A stretch of DNA of 45,397 nt, taken from positions 1 through 45,397 of the forward strand of contig CAJUAP010000014.1 of NCBI GenBank assembly GCA_910584435.1. The letters are read 5' to 3'. The stretch's first letter is position 1, and every line of letters begins with the position of its first letter. The notes under the pieces were generated by a model. The model was not told where the DNA came from and searched no databases. It was given only the letters and a program-made list of their open reading frames with translations. Source of the DNA: an uncultured Acetatifactor sp. (GTDB lineage Bacteria > Bacillota > Clostridia > Lachnospirales > Lachnospiraceae). Positions 16,600-24,637 of this stretch are shown here, in pieces. Both the position numbers and the translations under genes were made by a program.

Positions 16600-18093
16600 A
16601 TGAACGGGGAGGACGGGCAGGTGAACGCACAGAGTGAGGCTGCCGGAGACGTTGCGGTTTTGTCAGATATTCATGGAAATTATGAAGCATTTTCCGCTTG
16701 TATGGAGTATGCGCTGGAAAGAGGGATTAAGGATTTCATATTTCTGGGGGATTATCTGGGAGAGCTTGGCTTTCCGCAGAGGACAATGGAGTATTTGTAT
16801 TCCATAAGAGATAGATATGATTGTACTTTTATCAGGGGAAACAGAGAAGAGTACTGGCTGAATTACGGGAATGACGGCAAGTGGAAACCGGAGAATTCTG
16901 CTACGGGAGGCATGTATTATGTCTACCATAGCCTTACCAAAAAGGATATGGACTTTTTCGCGGAAATGGAAACGGCAAAGGTGTTCTGCCTAAGGCATAT
17001 GGAGGCGATTACCATATGCCATGGTTCGCCTCACAGAGTAAACGAAGCCCTCCATCCGGGACAGGATAATACATATAAAATTCTGGAAGCCATGGAAGGC
17101 ACAAGGCTTATCCTGTGCGGCCATACACATGTTCAGAGGAAAATAGAGCATGGGGGCAGATGTATCCTGAATCCCGGTTCGGTGGGGATGCCGCTTTACA
17201 GCTGTGGGAAGGCGCAGTTTATGATATTGCATGGGGACGGGGATAAATGGAGGGAAGAATTTATTAGTCTTCCCTATGATGCAGAGAAGGAAATTGAGGA
17301 CCTGTACCTGGCCGGTCTGGATGTTCTGGCGCCCTATTGGTGCCGGGTAACGGAGCATGTGCTGAGGACAGGCAAGATTGACCATTCCCTGGTTCTGCAG
17401 AAAGCAATGCAGTATGGTCAGGAGGATGAGGGGGAGGCAGGCTGGCCGGATATTTCCGAAAGGGTCTGGAAAAAGGCATATGAGGAGTATTTCGGTCAGG
17501 AGCAGCTGTACGGTTATGACTGCGGATTTCATCCGGAGAGGGAAGCGTTCCCCATATGCAAGGAGAAAAAGCTGATTTATGAGAGCAGATGGATGAGCTT
17601 GTATTCAGATCGGGTGCAGATGCCGGACGGCACAGTGATAGACACCTATTACCGCGTCCATGTCCCAGGGGAGTCAGTCTGTGTGGTAATTGTGAATGAG
17701 AAGGAGGAAATTCTGCTGATTCAGTCAAAGCGGTATACCACCGGCAGGATGGAGTGGGAGCTTCCGGCAGGCAGAATAGAGGAAGGGGAATGCGCGGAGA
17801 GTGCTGCAATGCGGGAATGCCGGGAAGAAACGGGGTATGATATTAAGGAGCTCCGCTATCTGTGCAGCCAGAATCCCGACAATGGCATATCGGACATTTT
17901 GATTCATTATTACATTGCCAGAGCAGAGAGGGCAGAAGCCGGTTTTGACAGGAATGAGGTGGAGGACATGCGTTGGGTGTCGAGAGAGGCTGCTGCCCGA
18001 ATGGTGAGAAATAATGAAACCAGATGCGGAGTATCGGCGTTTGGACTGCTGTATGCGTTACAGTTCTGCATCTGCATGCCGCAGACGGTATAA
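16600..18093 (+). CDS. Metallophosphoesterase-NUDIX hydrolase fusion
   Basis: A 497-residue two-enzyme protein. Residues about 15-240 are a calcineurin-like phosphoesterase of the YfcE type, with metal-binding motifs SDIHGN, GDY, GNREEY, CHGSP and GHTHVQ and an NPGSVGMP loop. A helical linker follows. Residues about 365-490 are a NUDIX hydrolase with a complete Nudix box (GRIEEGE, then RECREETGY). The two halves would cleave a phosphodiester and a nucleoside-diphosphate-X bond, suggesting sequential hydrolysis of one nucleotide-derived substrate, but the substrate is unknown. The NUDIX part is closest in style to ADP-ribose pyrophosphatases (WELPAGRIEEGE). AAGGAGG lies 8 bases before the ATG at 16600; the in-frame ATG at 16579 is weaker. 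Confidence 0.85.
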   Translation: MNGEDGQVNAQSEAAGDVAVLSDIHGNYEAFSACMEYALERGIKDFIFLGDYLGELGFPQRTMEYLYSIRDRYDCTFIRGNREEYWLNYGNDGKWKPENSATGGMYYVYHSLTKKDMDFFAEMETAKVFCLRHMEAITICHGSPHRVNEALHPGQDNTYKILEAMEGTRLILCGHTHVQRKIEHGGRCILNPGSVGMPLYSCGKAQFMILHGDGDKWREEFISLPYDAEKEIEDLYLAGLDVLAPYWCRVTEHVLRTGKIDHSLVLQKAMQYGQEDEGEAGWPDISERVWKKAYEEYFGQEQLYGYDCGFHPEREAFPICKEKKLIYESRWMSLYSDRVQMPDGTVIDTYYRVHVPGESVCVVIVNEKEEILLIQSKRYTTGRMEWELPAGRIEEGECAESAAMRECREETGYDIKELRYLCSQNPDNGISDILIHYYIARAERAEAGFDRNEVEDMRWVSREAAARMVRNNETRCGVSAFGLLYALQFCICMPQTV

Positions 18094-18158
18094 AAGAACT
18101 GTTAAGAAATAAATTTGCAGGATTCCGCATGGGAATATAATTGTGTGAAGGAGATAAT

Positions 18159-19109
18159 ATGAGCGCGTATTTATTTGTACATTTTAAGGAAAAGAGAACT
18201 CCCGATGGGGAGCAGGTTTATTTTGGCGTCAGCAGGGATGGGTTTCACTGGGAGAGTGTAAATGACGGAAATCCCGTTTTGTGGAGCTATGAGGGGGACA
18301 GGGGCGTCCGGGACTTTACCATCACTCGTACAAAAGAGGGAAAATTCGTGATTCTTGCCACGGATTTAAGTCTCTCCTATGGTATGCCCTATCAGTATGA
18401 GAACTCATGGGCGAAGGTATCACGGGAAGGCAGCAAATGTCTTGTCATGTGGCAGTCGGAGGATTTAATCCACTGGAGCAGACAGAGAATGCTGAAGCTG
18501 GGAGACGAGAAATTCGGATGCTTATGGGCGCCGGATATTATTTATGACAGGGAGAAAGACGACTATGTAATTCATTGGTCTTCTTCCCATGTCTGCAATC
18601 ATTTTGGGCCAAAGGCTATTTTTTATACCCGTACAAAGGATTTTGAGACCTTCACCGAACCGGCAGAGCTTTATCGGAAGGAGGACGGGGGAACCGTGAT
18701 TGATTCCGCAATGTATGAGGAAGACGGTGTCTATTACTGCTTTTTGAAGAGTGAGGGAGAACCTTCCCATGTGATTCTGGTGAAATCAGAGCATGTGACA
18801 GGGCCTTTTGAGAGAGTGGAAGCCTTTGACAGGTGCATGGAAGGACTGGAAAAAGGAAAGTATGAGGCACCCACCGCTTTTGTCACTGCCGATGGAAGAT
18901 GGTGCCTGATGCTGGATTTCTATGGCTGTAAGGCGGCAGGACAGGGTTACGTGCCTTTTTTGGCGGAGAGCTTGAAGAGCGGCAGGTTTGTGCGTTCTGA
19001 TGCTTCCTTCTCTTTCCCGTATGGCTTTAAACACGGCACAGTGCTTGCCATTAAGGATGAGGAGTATGAGAGGCTGAAAAAGTTTGTAAAGTCTCCTGAC
19101 GAGATGTAG
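18159..19109 (+). CDS. GH43-like intracellular glycosidase
   Basis: A 316-residue protein with the five-bladed beta-propeller layout of family 43 glycoside hydrolases and relatives. It has RDFTITRTKEGKF near residue 50, a LWAPDIIYDREKDDYVIHW blade (about 123-141), a DSAMYEEDGVYYCFLKSEGE blade (about 187-206) and an EAPTAFVTADGRW segment (about 240-252). The acidic residues of these blades fit the usual catalytic set, though I cannot assign each one. No signal peptide is present, so it would act on oligosaccharides (arabinose- or xylose-containing are typical) already inside the cell. AAGGAG lies 5-6 bases before the ATG at 18159. It is probably transcribed alone or with the gene upstream. Confidence 0.75.
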   Translation: MSAYLFVHFKEKRTPDGEQVYFGVSRDGFHWESVNDGNPVLWSYEGDRGVRDFTITRTKEGKFVILATDLSLSYGMPYQYENSWAKVSREGSKCLVMWQSEDLIHWSRQRMLKLGDEKFGCLWAPDIIYDREKDDYVIHWSSSHVCNHFGPKAIFYTRTKDFETFTEPAELYRKEDGGTVIDSAMYEEDGVYYCFLKSEGEPSHVILVKSEHVTGPFERVEAFDRCMEGLEKGKYEAPTAFVTADGRWCLMLDFYGCKAAGQGYVPFLAESLKSGRFVRSDASFSFPYGFKHGTVLAIKDEEYERLKKFVKSPDEM

Positions 19110-19127
19110 GAATAACGGTGTTCAGAC

Positions 19128-19215
19128 AAGTTACTGAACTTACTGAACTGTTATGTAATTAATGATTCAGTAATCTGTCTGAACTGTTATGTAATGATTC
19201 AGTGATATATCTGAG
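19128..19215. repeat. Intergenic CTGAACTG repeats
   Basis: The unit CTGAACTGTTATGTAAT..GATTCAGT occurs twice (from 19143 and at 19179-19203) with flanking ACTGAAC copies. Unit ends are complementary (CTGAA/TTCAG), so each can fold. They lie in the 166-base gap before the spermidine-synthase-like gene. Confidence 0.65.
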
Positions 19216-19275
19216 CTGCTGCCTGTGGGGAGGGGGATGTGGAAATGAAAGCTTGATATTAGAAAGGAAAAGCAG

Positions 19276-20895
19276 ATGAATACTCCCAAAATATTAAAAA
19301 ACAAGATTTTTTTGTATCTGACGGAATTTTTCGCCGGTATGTCCGTGATGGCAGTGGAATTGGGTGCCAGCAGACTGTTAGCACCTTATTTCAGTTCTTC
19401 CCAGATTGTCTGGACGATTATTATCGGTACGATTATGATTGCCATGGCATTGGGCAATATTTACGGCGGACGCAGTGCAGATAAAAATCCCAATCCCGGC
19501 AGACTGTACACAAGGATTCTGATTGCAGCAGTCTGGATTGGCGCGATACCGGTGGTTGGAAAATATTTGATTCTTGGCATTTCGGCAGTCCTGATTTTCA
19601 CCGTGAACAGCAATTTCCTTATGATTGCGGCTTTTGCTGCCTGTATGGTGATATTTGTGTTCCCTTTATTTCTGCTGGGAACAGTGACGCCTTCCCTGGC
19701 AAAATATTCTGTGGGAAATCTGGAGGAAAGCGGGAAGGTTGTGGGAACTTTGGGGGCGTTTAACACCATTGGCAGTATCATCGGAACCTTTGTGCCTACT
19801 TTTGTGACAATTCCTTCCGTGGGGACTTCCATTACCTTTTTGATTTTTGCAGGGATTCTGCTGGCGCTGGCCATCCTGTATTTTATCAGTGTGGGAAAGG
19901 GAAATGCTGCAGGTTCCGGAAGAGGCAGAGTGATTGCATCCGGTCTGATTTTTCTGGTCTGCTGTGCCCTGGGGTATTCGGATCATTTTGCCTTCTGGGA
20001 GGATGAACTGGCATATGAGGGGGAATCCGTATACAATTATCTTCAGGTAAAAGAGAGCGATAGAAGCGTGATATTGTCAACCAATGTTCTGTTTGGCGTA
20101 CAGTCCATTTACATGAAGAATCAGGGTTTGACGGGGATGTATTATGATTATGCCATGGCTGCGCCGCTGATGGCGGGGGAGAAGGAGCCGGGGGACTGTG
20201 AAGTGCTGATTCTGGGCATGGGGACAGGAACCTATGCGACTCAGTGCAGGAAGTATTTCGGGGATATGGTCATGGAAGGTGTGGAGATAGATGACAGGAT
20301 AACAGACCTTGCCAGAGAATATTTCTTTCTGCCGGAGGACGTACCGGTGACTACCTATGACGGCAGAGCATATTTAAATGCGGTGGATCGCAGATATGAT
20401 GTAATTATGGTGGATGCCTATCAGGATATTACCATTCCTTTTCAGATGTCTTCGGTGGAATTTTTTACCCTTGTGAAGGAACATTTGACAGAAGACGGTA
20501 TTATGGTGGTGAATATGAATATGCGCGGCGGCAGGGAAGGCAATATCAATCAATACCTGGCGGATACCATAGCTTCCGTTTTCGGGGAGGTCTATACGGC
20601 GGACGTAGCCGGTTCCACCAACAGAGAGTTGTTTGCTTCCAATCAGGCGGGGATGCCTGCCAGGTTGGAAGCAAACAGGCAGAAGCTTTCGGATCAGGAT
20701 TTGTATGCCATGATGGAGAGGGTGGCATCCGCTCTGGAGGTTTATGAGCAGGGGGATTATATTCTGACAGATGATAAGGCGCCTGTGGAGCTTTTGGGGA
20801 TGCAGGTAATCGATGAGATTATCCAGGACGAGGTGGCATATTATAAGGGCGTTTATGAGACTCAGGGGTTTCATGGACTGCTTGGGGTGTTCTGA
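19276..20895 (+). CDS. Fused membrane transporter-like / spermidine synthase-like protein
   Basis: A 539-residue protein with two parts. Residues 1-235 hold seven or so hydrophobic helices (MAVELGASRLLAPYF, GNIYGGRSADKNPNPGRLY, FPLFLLGTVTPSLAKYS), the N-terminal half found in 'fused MFS/spermidine synthase' proteins. Residues about 250-500 are a class I methyltransferase-like aminopropyltransferase fold, with VLILGMGTGTYA as the nucleotide-binding loop, EGVEIDDRI as the acidic second strand and DVIMVDAYQD as the catalytic-type aspartate region. The first glycine motif is G-M-G-T-G rather than G-G-G-E/D-G, so true spermidine synthesis is uncertain. It is likely membrane-anchored with the enzyme domain in the cytoplasm. 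It is expressed from its own leader after a repeat-rich gap. Confidence 0.85.
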   Translation: MNTPKILKNKIFLYLTEFFAGMSVMAVELGASRLLAPYFSSSQIVWTIIIGTIMIAMALGNIYGGRSADKNPNPGRLYTRILIAAVWIGAIPVVGKYLILGISAVLIFTVNSNFLMIAAFAACMVIFVFPLFLLGTVTPSLAKYSVGNLEESGKVVGTLGAFNTIGSIIGTFVPTFVTIPSVGTSITFLIFAGILLALAILYFISVGKGNAAGSGRGRVIASGLIFLVCCALGYSDHFAFWEDELAYEGESVYNYLQVKESDRSVILSTNVLFGVQSIYMKNQGLTGMYYDYAMAAPLMAGEKEPGDCEVLILGMGTGTYATQCRKYFGDMVMEGVEIDDRITDLAREYFFLPEDVPVTTYDGRAYLNAVDRRYDVIMVDAYQDITIPFQMSSVEFFTLVKEHLTEDGIMVVNMNMRGGREGNINQYLADTIASVFGEVYTADVAGSTNRELFASNQAGMPARLEANRQKLSDQDLYAMMERVASALEVYEQGDYILTDDKAPVELLGMQVIDEIIQDEVAYYKGVYETQGFHGLLGVF

Positions 20896-20920
20896 CAGGT
20901 TCAGCACTGAAGACAGCCTT

Positions 20921-21508
20921 TTACAGCATGTCTTCAAGTTCTGCTGCCTGCTTATGGAAAGGCGTGTCTTCTAGTTTTTTCAGCAGGGGCTTACATGATA
21001 ATAGAACCTCATAGGAATAATACCAGAAACTGTAAAGTATGTCGTCGAGAATGCCTTCTTCGTAGCGCATATCCTCTGCTTCCTCATCCTCTGTTTCCGG
21101 CCCCAGATAATCTTCCTGAAGCAAATCAGAAAAAGCAGGAAGAGGATCATCATGTTCCATTTCTTCAGCTTCCTGACAAGTATCAGCGATAAGCGCGAAG
21201 AAATCCAACAAATTATTAATGATGTAATCAGCACAAGCATTTTTGCCTGTTTCCGGAATGGCATGTTCAATAATACGTGCTAAAAATATCATTGTAAAAG
21301 GAGTGGAATGCCAAAGAGTGCTTTGATGTTCGATACTGGACTGGATTTCTGTTAATGCTTCTTTTACTGCTATGGGATCGGACATATTCCAGAGGGTATG
21401 AAAATATGCTGGAAAGTCGGCGGCCGTGCCGTAAGCCGTATCAAGCCGATGCCATGGAACGTCTTCTGCCTGTAAGTGCTGAATGTAAGTTTGGTTTTTA
21501 TTCATCAT
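20921..21508 (-). CDS. HEAT-like, immunity-type helical protein
   Basis: A 195-residue acidic, helical protein on the minus strand, convergent with the gene before it. It shows PWHRLDTAYGTAADFP, then a SSIEHQSTLWHSTPFTMIFLARII segment; this is the pattern (W-x-R-L-x-x-x-Y-G-x-A-x-D, H-Q-x-T-x-x-x-x-T-P/A) of short HEAT-repeat proteins common beside toxin loci. A Glu/Asp-rich stretch follows at residues 115-150. AAGGAG lies six bases before the first ATG (at 21508), which decides the start. It may be an immunity protein, but no toxin lies nearby. The name rests on sequence pattern, not on a search. Confidence 0.6.
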   Translation of the reverse strand: MMNKNQTYIQHLQAEDVPWHRLDTAYGTAADFPAYFHTLWNMSDPIAVKEALTEIQSSIEHQSTLWHSTPFTMIFLARIIEHAIPETGKNACADYIINNLLDFFALIADTCQEAEEMEHDDPLPAFSDLLQEDYLGPETEDEEAEDMRYEEGILDDILYSFWYYSYEVLLSCKPLLKKLEDTPFHKQAAELEDML

Positions 21509-21921
21509 GTTGTGCTCCTTTTATTGATTTAGGAAGAACGCATCTTACCGCGGCTTCATGTGTCGTAACGCAGTGAACAGTAACTGACGCAATCGACATG
21601 TAGGATTCAGCCGGCCGTAATGTGTCCTGATATGATTTGATTTTACATCATTTATCTGGAGTTTGCAAGTCCTGGCGGAGGATAAGAGTAAAATGGAGAA
21701 ACAGTAACACAGTTCAGTCATGCCGTTCATATGATTTCGTGTCAGGCGTACGCCCTATGGAAATGATTGTACAAAATGGAGGAACCAAAAGTTACTGTGA
21801 ACGGAGTAATCAGGAAGAACTAAAAGCTGCTATATGAGAATAAACGGGATAAATCTGCATATACTTACCAGTAGAAAATGAGAAAGGATACAAGCCTTGC
21901 ATCCAAGGCCCGGTACAAAAT
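21509..21921. other. Intergenic region upstream of superoxide dismutase
   Basis: This 413-base stretch separates the divergent HEAT-like gene and sodA. It holds a copy of GTGAACAGTAAC (21573-21584), as in the repeat after the flagellin gene, a related AAAGTTACTGTGAACGGAG (near 21789) and a short hairpin (GCCTTG/CAAGGC at 21894-21909) just before the sodA start. I find no gene in it; the 66-codon frame at 21637-21837 has no recognisable product. Confidence 0.55.
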
Positions 21922-22554
21922 ATGCAAGAAGAAACCTATCCCTTTGTAGTTCGTCCCCTGCCGTATGAGTATGATGCGCTGATACCTGTATTGGACGCGG
22001 AGACATTGACGTTTCATCATGATAAACATTACAAAACTTATGTGGATAATCTGAACAGCGCTCTGGCGGATTACCCTGAATTACAGAAAAAGAGCCTGAC
22101 GGAGCTTTTGGCGGACATTGATTCTCTGCCCGGAGCAGTGAGGACAGCCATACGCAACAATGGCGGCGGTGTATACAATCATGAACTTTATTTTGATTCT
22201 ATGAAGAGTCCGGTGGGACAGGAACCTGCGGGTGCACTGGCGGAAGCAATCAATCGTGATTTTGGTTCCTATAAGCAGTGGAAGGAGAAAATGAAACAGG
22301 CGGCAGTGAGCAGATTTGGTTCGGGCTGGGCATGGCTGGTAACGGACAAGAACGGTAATTTGTCCATCGTGCAGACGGCCAATCAGGATGTGCCGGATTT
22401 GGATGAGCTGCTTCCGGTTCTGCTGGTGGATGTGTGGGAACATGCCTATTATCTTCAATATCAGAACAGGAGAGCGGACTATGTGGAAGGGTGGTTCGGA
22501 CTGATTAACTGGCGGAAAGCCGGGAAAAGATATGAAGATGCAATACAGAGGTAA
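21922..22554 (+). CDS. sodA: Iron/manganese superoxide dismutase
   Basis: A 210-residue enzyme of the Fe/Mn superoxide dismutase family, which converts superoxide to oxygen and hydrogen peroxide in the cytoplasm. It begins with FVVRPLPYEYDALIP. The metal ligands are visible as the His in FHHDKHYKTYV, the His in YNHELYF, and the Asp and His in VDVWEHAYYLQY; GSGWAWLV is the usual dimer/active-site strand. The length matches the family. Fe versus Mn preference cannot be told from what I see. The ribosome site is weak (AAGGCCCGG region) with a small hairpin just before it. A strong terminator follows. It offers oxygen defence in an otherwise anaerobic gene setting. Confidence 0.92.
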   Translation: MQEETYPFVVRPLPYEYDALIPVLDAETLTFHHDKHYKTYVDNLNSALADYPELQKKSLTELLADIDSLPGAVRTAIRNNGGGVYNHELYFDSMKSPVGQEPAGALAEAINRDFGSYKQWKEKMKQAAVSRFGSGWAWLVTDKNGNLSIVQTANQDVPDLDELLPVLLVDVWEHAYYLQYQNRRADYVEGWFGLINWRKAGKRYEDAIQR

Positions 22555-22557
22555 GAG

Positions 22558-22584
22558 AAGGAGGGATTGCCCCTCCTTTTTTTT
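22558..22584 (+). terminator. Rho-independent terminator after sodA
   Basis: AAGGAGGG (22558-22565) pairs with CCCTCCTT (22571-22578) around a five-base loop, followed by an eight-base T run. Confidence 0.92.
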
Positions 22585-22669
22585 GTGAAAAAACAGAAAT
22601 TTTTTTTACTGTTTTTGAGAATCTTCCATAGCCCTGTCAAAGTCTGTAAAAGTAATTGTCTGCAAATGC

Positions 22670-22698
22670 TTGTATCTGAGTTCATAAAATGCTATAAT
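22670..22698 (+). promoter_or_regulatory. Sigma-A-type promoter with extended -10
   Basis: TTGTAT (22670-22675), a 17-base spacer and TATAAT (22693-22698) preceded by TGC, an extended -10. It sits 88 bases before the ATG of the small gene at 22786. Confidence 0.6.
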
Positions 22699-22785
22699 AC
22701 ACAAAAGGTTTTGAATTTATATCGCGTTTTGGTATCGGTGGATGAAAAATGCCGGATAGAAGTCTTCAAATTTGGAGGAAATACC

Positions 22786-22980
22786 ATGGAGCATTTGGAA
22801 GATGTCGTGAAGCTGCTGGATTCCATGGCAGAAGCCGGTGTGAGCCGTATGAAGGTGGAAACATCGGAGGCTGTGGAAGGAGGAATATCTCAAAAAGCTT
22901 ATCATCATGGGAGATGTGATGTGGGAAGCCCTTTTGCAACGGGGAAGCTTTTTGACCTGGAAGATACTGCAGATCCATGA
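22786..22980 (+). CDS. Small conserved protein with CDVGSP motif
   Basis: A 64-residue soluble protein. Its first 25 residues form a helix (MEHLEDVVKLLDSMAEAGV) and the second half carries SQKAYHHGRCDVGSPF, with two His and one Cys close together that could bind a metal. I recall this type of short protein from other Lachnospiraceae but know no function. The ATG at 22786 is chosen because GGAGG lies 7 bases upstream; the longer frame from 22567 begins before the promoter at 22670 and is not real. A second promoter-like sequence follows its stop codon, so it may be separate from the channel gene. Confidence 0.7.
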   Translation: MEHLEDVVKLLDSMAEAGVSRMKVETSEAVEGGISQKAYHHGRCDVGSPFATGKLFDLEDTADP

Positions 22981-22984
22981 GTTT

Positions 22985-23012
22985 TTGGATATGGCATTGC
23001 AGATGATATAAG
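22985..23012 (+). promoter_or_regulatory. Candidate promoter of the formate/nitrite channel gene
   Basis: TTGGAT (22985-22990), a 16-base spacer and TATAAG (23007-23012), 54 bases before the ATG at 23067. It begins just after the previous stop codon. Confidence 0.4.
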
Positions 23013-23066
23013 AGCAAAATGAAATGACAAATTTAGACAGCAGTCAGCTATGAAAGGAGAAAATGT

Positions 23067-23912
23067 ATGCATTCACCCTTGGAAATTGCGCAGAACTATG
23101 TTGAGATTGGAATACATAAGGTAAGGCTTTCTGCTTTTAAAATGCTGGTGCTTGGTTTTTTTGCCGGTGTCTTCATCGGATTTGCCGGCATTGCTTCCAC
23201 TGTAGGAAGCGCTGCGGTAGAGAATTCGTCTCTTTCAAGACTTGTCAGCGCATGTTTGTTCCCGGCAGGTATGGCTATGGTGCTGGTGGCGGGCAGCGAA
23301 TTGTTTACAGGGAACAATCTGATTATCATTGCCCTGCTGGAAAAAAAGATAACATTGCTGCAGATGTTGAAAAACTGGGGTTTTGTATTCCTTGGAAATT
23401 TTATCGGGGCAGCGTTCGTGGCCATTATGGTGGTGTATGGGCATACGCCCGACCTGCTGGGAGGAAGGCTTGCGGACAGCGTTGTGAATGCCGCGCTTCA
23501 CAGGGTGAATCTTACATTTATGGATTCGGTTATCAGGGGAATTCTCTGTAATATACTGGTATGTATTGCGGTCTGGGCAGCTTTTGCCTCGAAGACAGTG
23601 TCAGGCAAGCTGCTGATGAGCTTCTGGCCGGTGATGCTGTTTGTCCTCTGCGGTTTTGAACATAGTATTGCGGATATCTATTTCTGCCTGGCAGGTATTT
23701 TTACCGCCGCAGAGTACGGAATAGCGGCGGAAGGACTTTCCATGGGGAGTTTTCTGCTGAAGAATCTGCTGCCTGTGACTCTCGGAAATATTATAGGAGG
23801 CGCGGGAATTGTAGGTGTGGGATACTGGTTAATGTATCTGCGCCATACCCCTGGATTTAAGGCTACTATTGAAGCCGAGCAGGAGGAAATTGATATTGCG
23901 GAAGAGTATTAA
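23067..23912 (+). CDS. Formate/nitrite transporter family channel
   Basis: A 281-residue membrane protein of the FNT family (FocA, NirC, HSC), which carry formate, nitrite or hydrosulfide across the membrane. About six hydrophobic helices are visible. Family features include GFFAGVFIGFAGIAS in the first helix region, the GSELFTGNN loop, NWGFVFLGNFIGA, GILCNILVCIAVW and CGFEHSIADIYF, whose HSI region holds the conserved pore His. The C-terminal EEIDIAEEY tail is acidic. The specific anion cannot be assigned from sequence. GAAAGGAG lies about 7 bases before the ATG. The neighbouring sodA and phosphatase-like gene do not point to a substrate. Confidence 0.9.
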   Translation: MHSPLEIAQNYVEIGIHKVRLSAFKMLVLGFFAGVFIGFAGIASTVGSAAVENSSLSRLVSACLFPAGMAMVLVAGSELFTGNNLIIIALLEKKITLLQMLKNWGFVFLGNFIGAAFVAIMVVYGHTPDLLGGRLADSVVNAALHRVNLTFMDSVIRGILCNILVCIAVWAAFASKTVSGKLLMSFWPVMLFVLCGFEHSIADIYFCLAGIFTAAEYGIAAEGLSMGSFLLKNLLPVTLGNIIGGAGIVGVGYWLMYLRHTPGFKATIEAEQEEIDIAEEY

Positions 23913-23924
23913 ACCGTCTGTAAT

Positions 23925-23946
23925 AGTTCAGCCGGCCCACTGAACT
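23925..23946. repeat. Short AGTTCAG/CTGAACT hairpin
   Basis: AGTTCAG (23925-23931) and CTGAACT (23940-23946) flank eight bases after the channel gene. It has the same GTTCAG/CTGAAC core as the repeats at 19128-19215. Confidence 0.5.
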
Positions 23947-23985
23947 GTTGCGAATTACTATTACTGTTTTTGGAAAGAAGGAAGT

Positions 23986-24303
23986 ATGAATTTACTTTTT
24001 TTATGCAGTCAGAACAAAAGGCGAAGCCTCACAGCCGAGAAGATGTTCCACGGGTACCATGGCCATAAAGCGTGTTCGGCCGGAACGGAGTCAAACGCCA
24101 GAGCGAAAGTGACCCCGGGACTGCTGGGGTGGGCTGATATTATTTTCTGCATGGAGAAAAAGCATGTGCGGAGGATAAAGGAGAAATATGCGGATCTGAT
24201 TGCCCATAAGAAAATAGTCTGTCTGAATATCCCGGACGATTATGAATTTATGGAGGAAGAATTGCAGGAATTGCTTGAAAGCTATGTCTGCGAATATATA
24301 TAG
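23986..24303 (+). CDS. Small low-molecular-weight tyrosine-phosphatase-like protein
   Basis: A 105-residue protein of the short LMW-PTP-like kind. The phosphate-binding loop CX5R is intact at the start (LFLCSQNKRRSLTAEKMF; C7 as nucleophile, R13), followed by SAGTESNARAKVTPGLLGWADIIFCMEKKH and CLNIPDDYEFMEEEL, which fit the compact relatives of about 105-110 residues. True LMW-PTPs are about 150 residues and have a DPxY loop; here IPDDY seems to play that part. It may dephosphorylate tyrosine or small molecules; the target is unknown. GGAAAGAAGGAAG gives a usable ribosome site just before the ATG. It stands alone between the channel and exporter genes. Confidence 0.8.
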   Translation: MNLLFLCSQNKRRSLTAEKMFHGYHGHKACSAGTESNARAKVTPGLLGWADIIFCMEKKHVRRIKEKYADLIAHKKIVCLNIPDDYEFMEEELQELLESYVCEYI

Positions 24304-24460
24304 TTCTAATTATCATATCATAGCTTTGTACGCCATAGAATATAGCATTTACAGGCAGGAGCTCAGGATGGCTCCGCTATATAGGAAAGTCGGGAGGGCT
24401 GAGATAAAGTACGGAAATTGAGCAGAATAAAGCATTCAGCATAAATACAGAGGGATTTTA

Positions 24461-24491
24461 AGGCGGCGGATAATCTGCCGCCTCTTAGTTT
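24461..24491 (+). terminator. Hairpin terminator
   Basis: AGGCGGC (24461-24467) pairs with GCCGCCT (24477-24483), followed by a weak T-rich tail. Confidence 0.6.
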
Positions 24492-24525
24492 ACTTAAATT
24501 TCATAGGATATTCATATTATTACCA

Positions 24526-24554
24526 TTGATTGGAAGAACTGTTCCAATTATAAT
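24526..24554 (+). promoter_or_regulatory. Promoter with operator-like inverted repeat in the spacer
   Basis: TTGATT (24526-24531), a 17-base spacer and TATAAT (24549-24554) make a near-consensus sigma-A promoter 84 bases before the exporter. An inverted repeat ATTGGAA (24529-24535) / TTCCAAT (24542-24548) overlaps the -35 edge and fills the spacer, a normal place for repressor or activator binding. No regulator gene is adjacent. Confidence 0.65.
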
Positions 24555-24637
24555 TTATATTCATTAACGAAAACATTTGCCGACCTAAATGTATAACAAG
24601 TTTATTCCAATTACTTCATAATGCAGGGAGGATTATT

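Larger units (their letters stand above)
24304..24637. other. Intergenic region upstream of the second ABC exporter
   Basis: This 334-base gap has no gene that I can support. It holds a GC-rich hairpin (24461-24483) followed by CTTAGTTT, and a strong promoter with an inverted repeat in its spacer (24526-24554). Confidence 0.6.

Noticed and set aside
22567..22785. N-terminal extension of the small protein at 22786
   Set aside because: It would start within the sodA terminator and before the promoter at 22670-22698; GGAGG at the internal ATG is far better.
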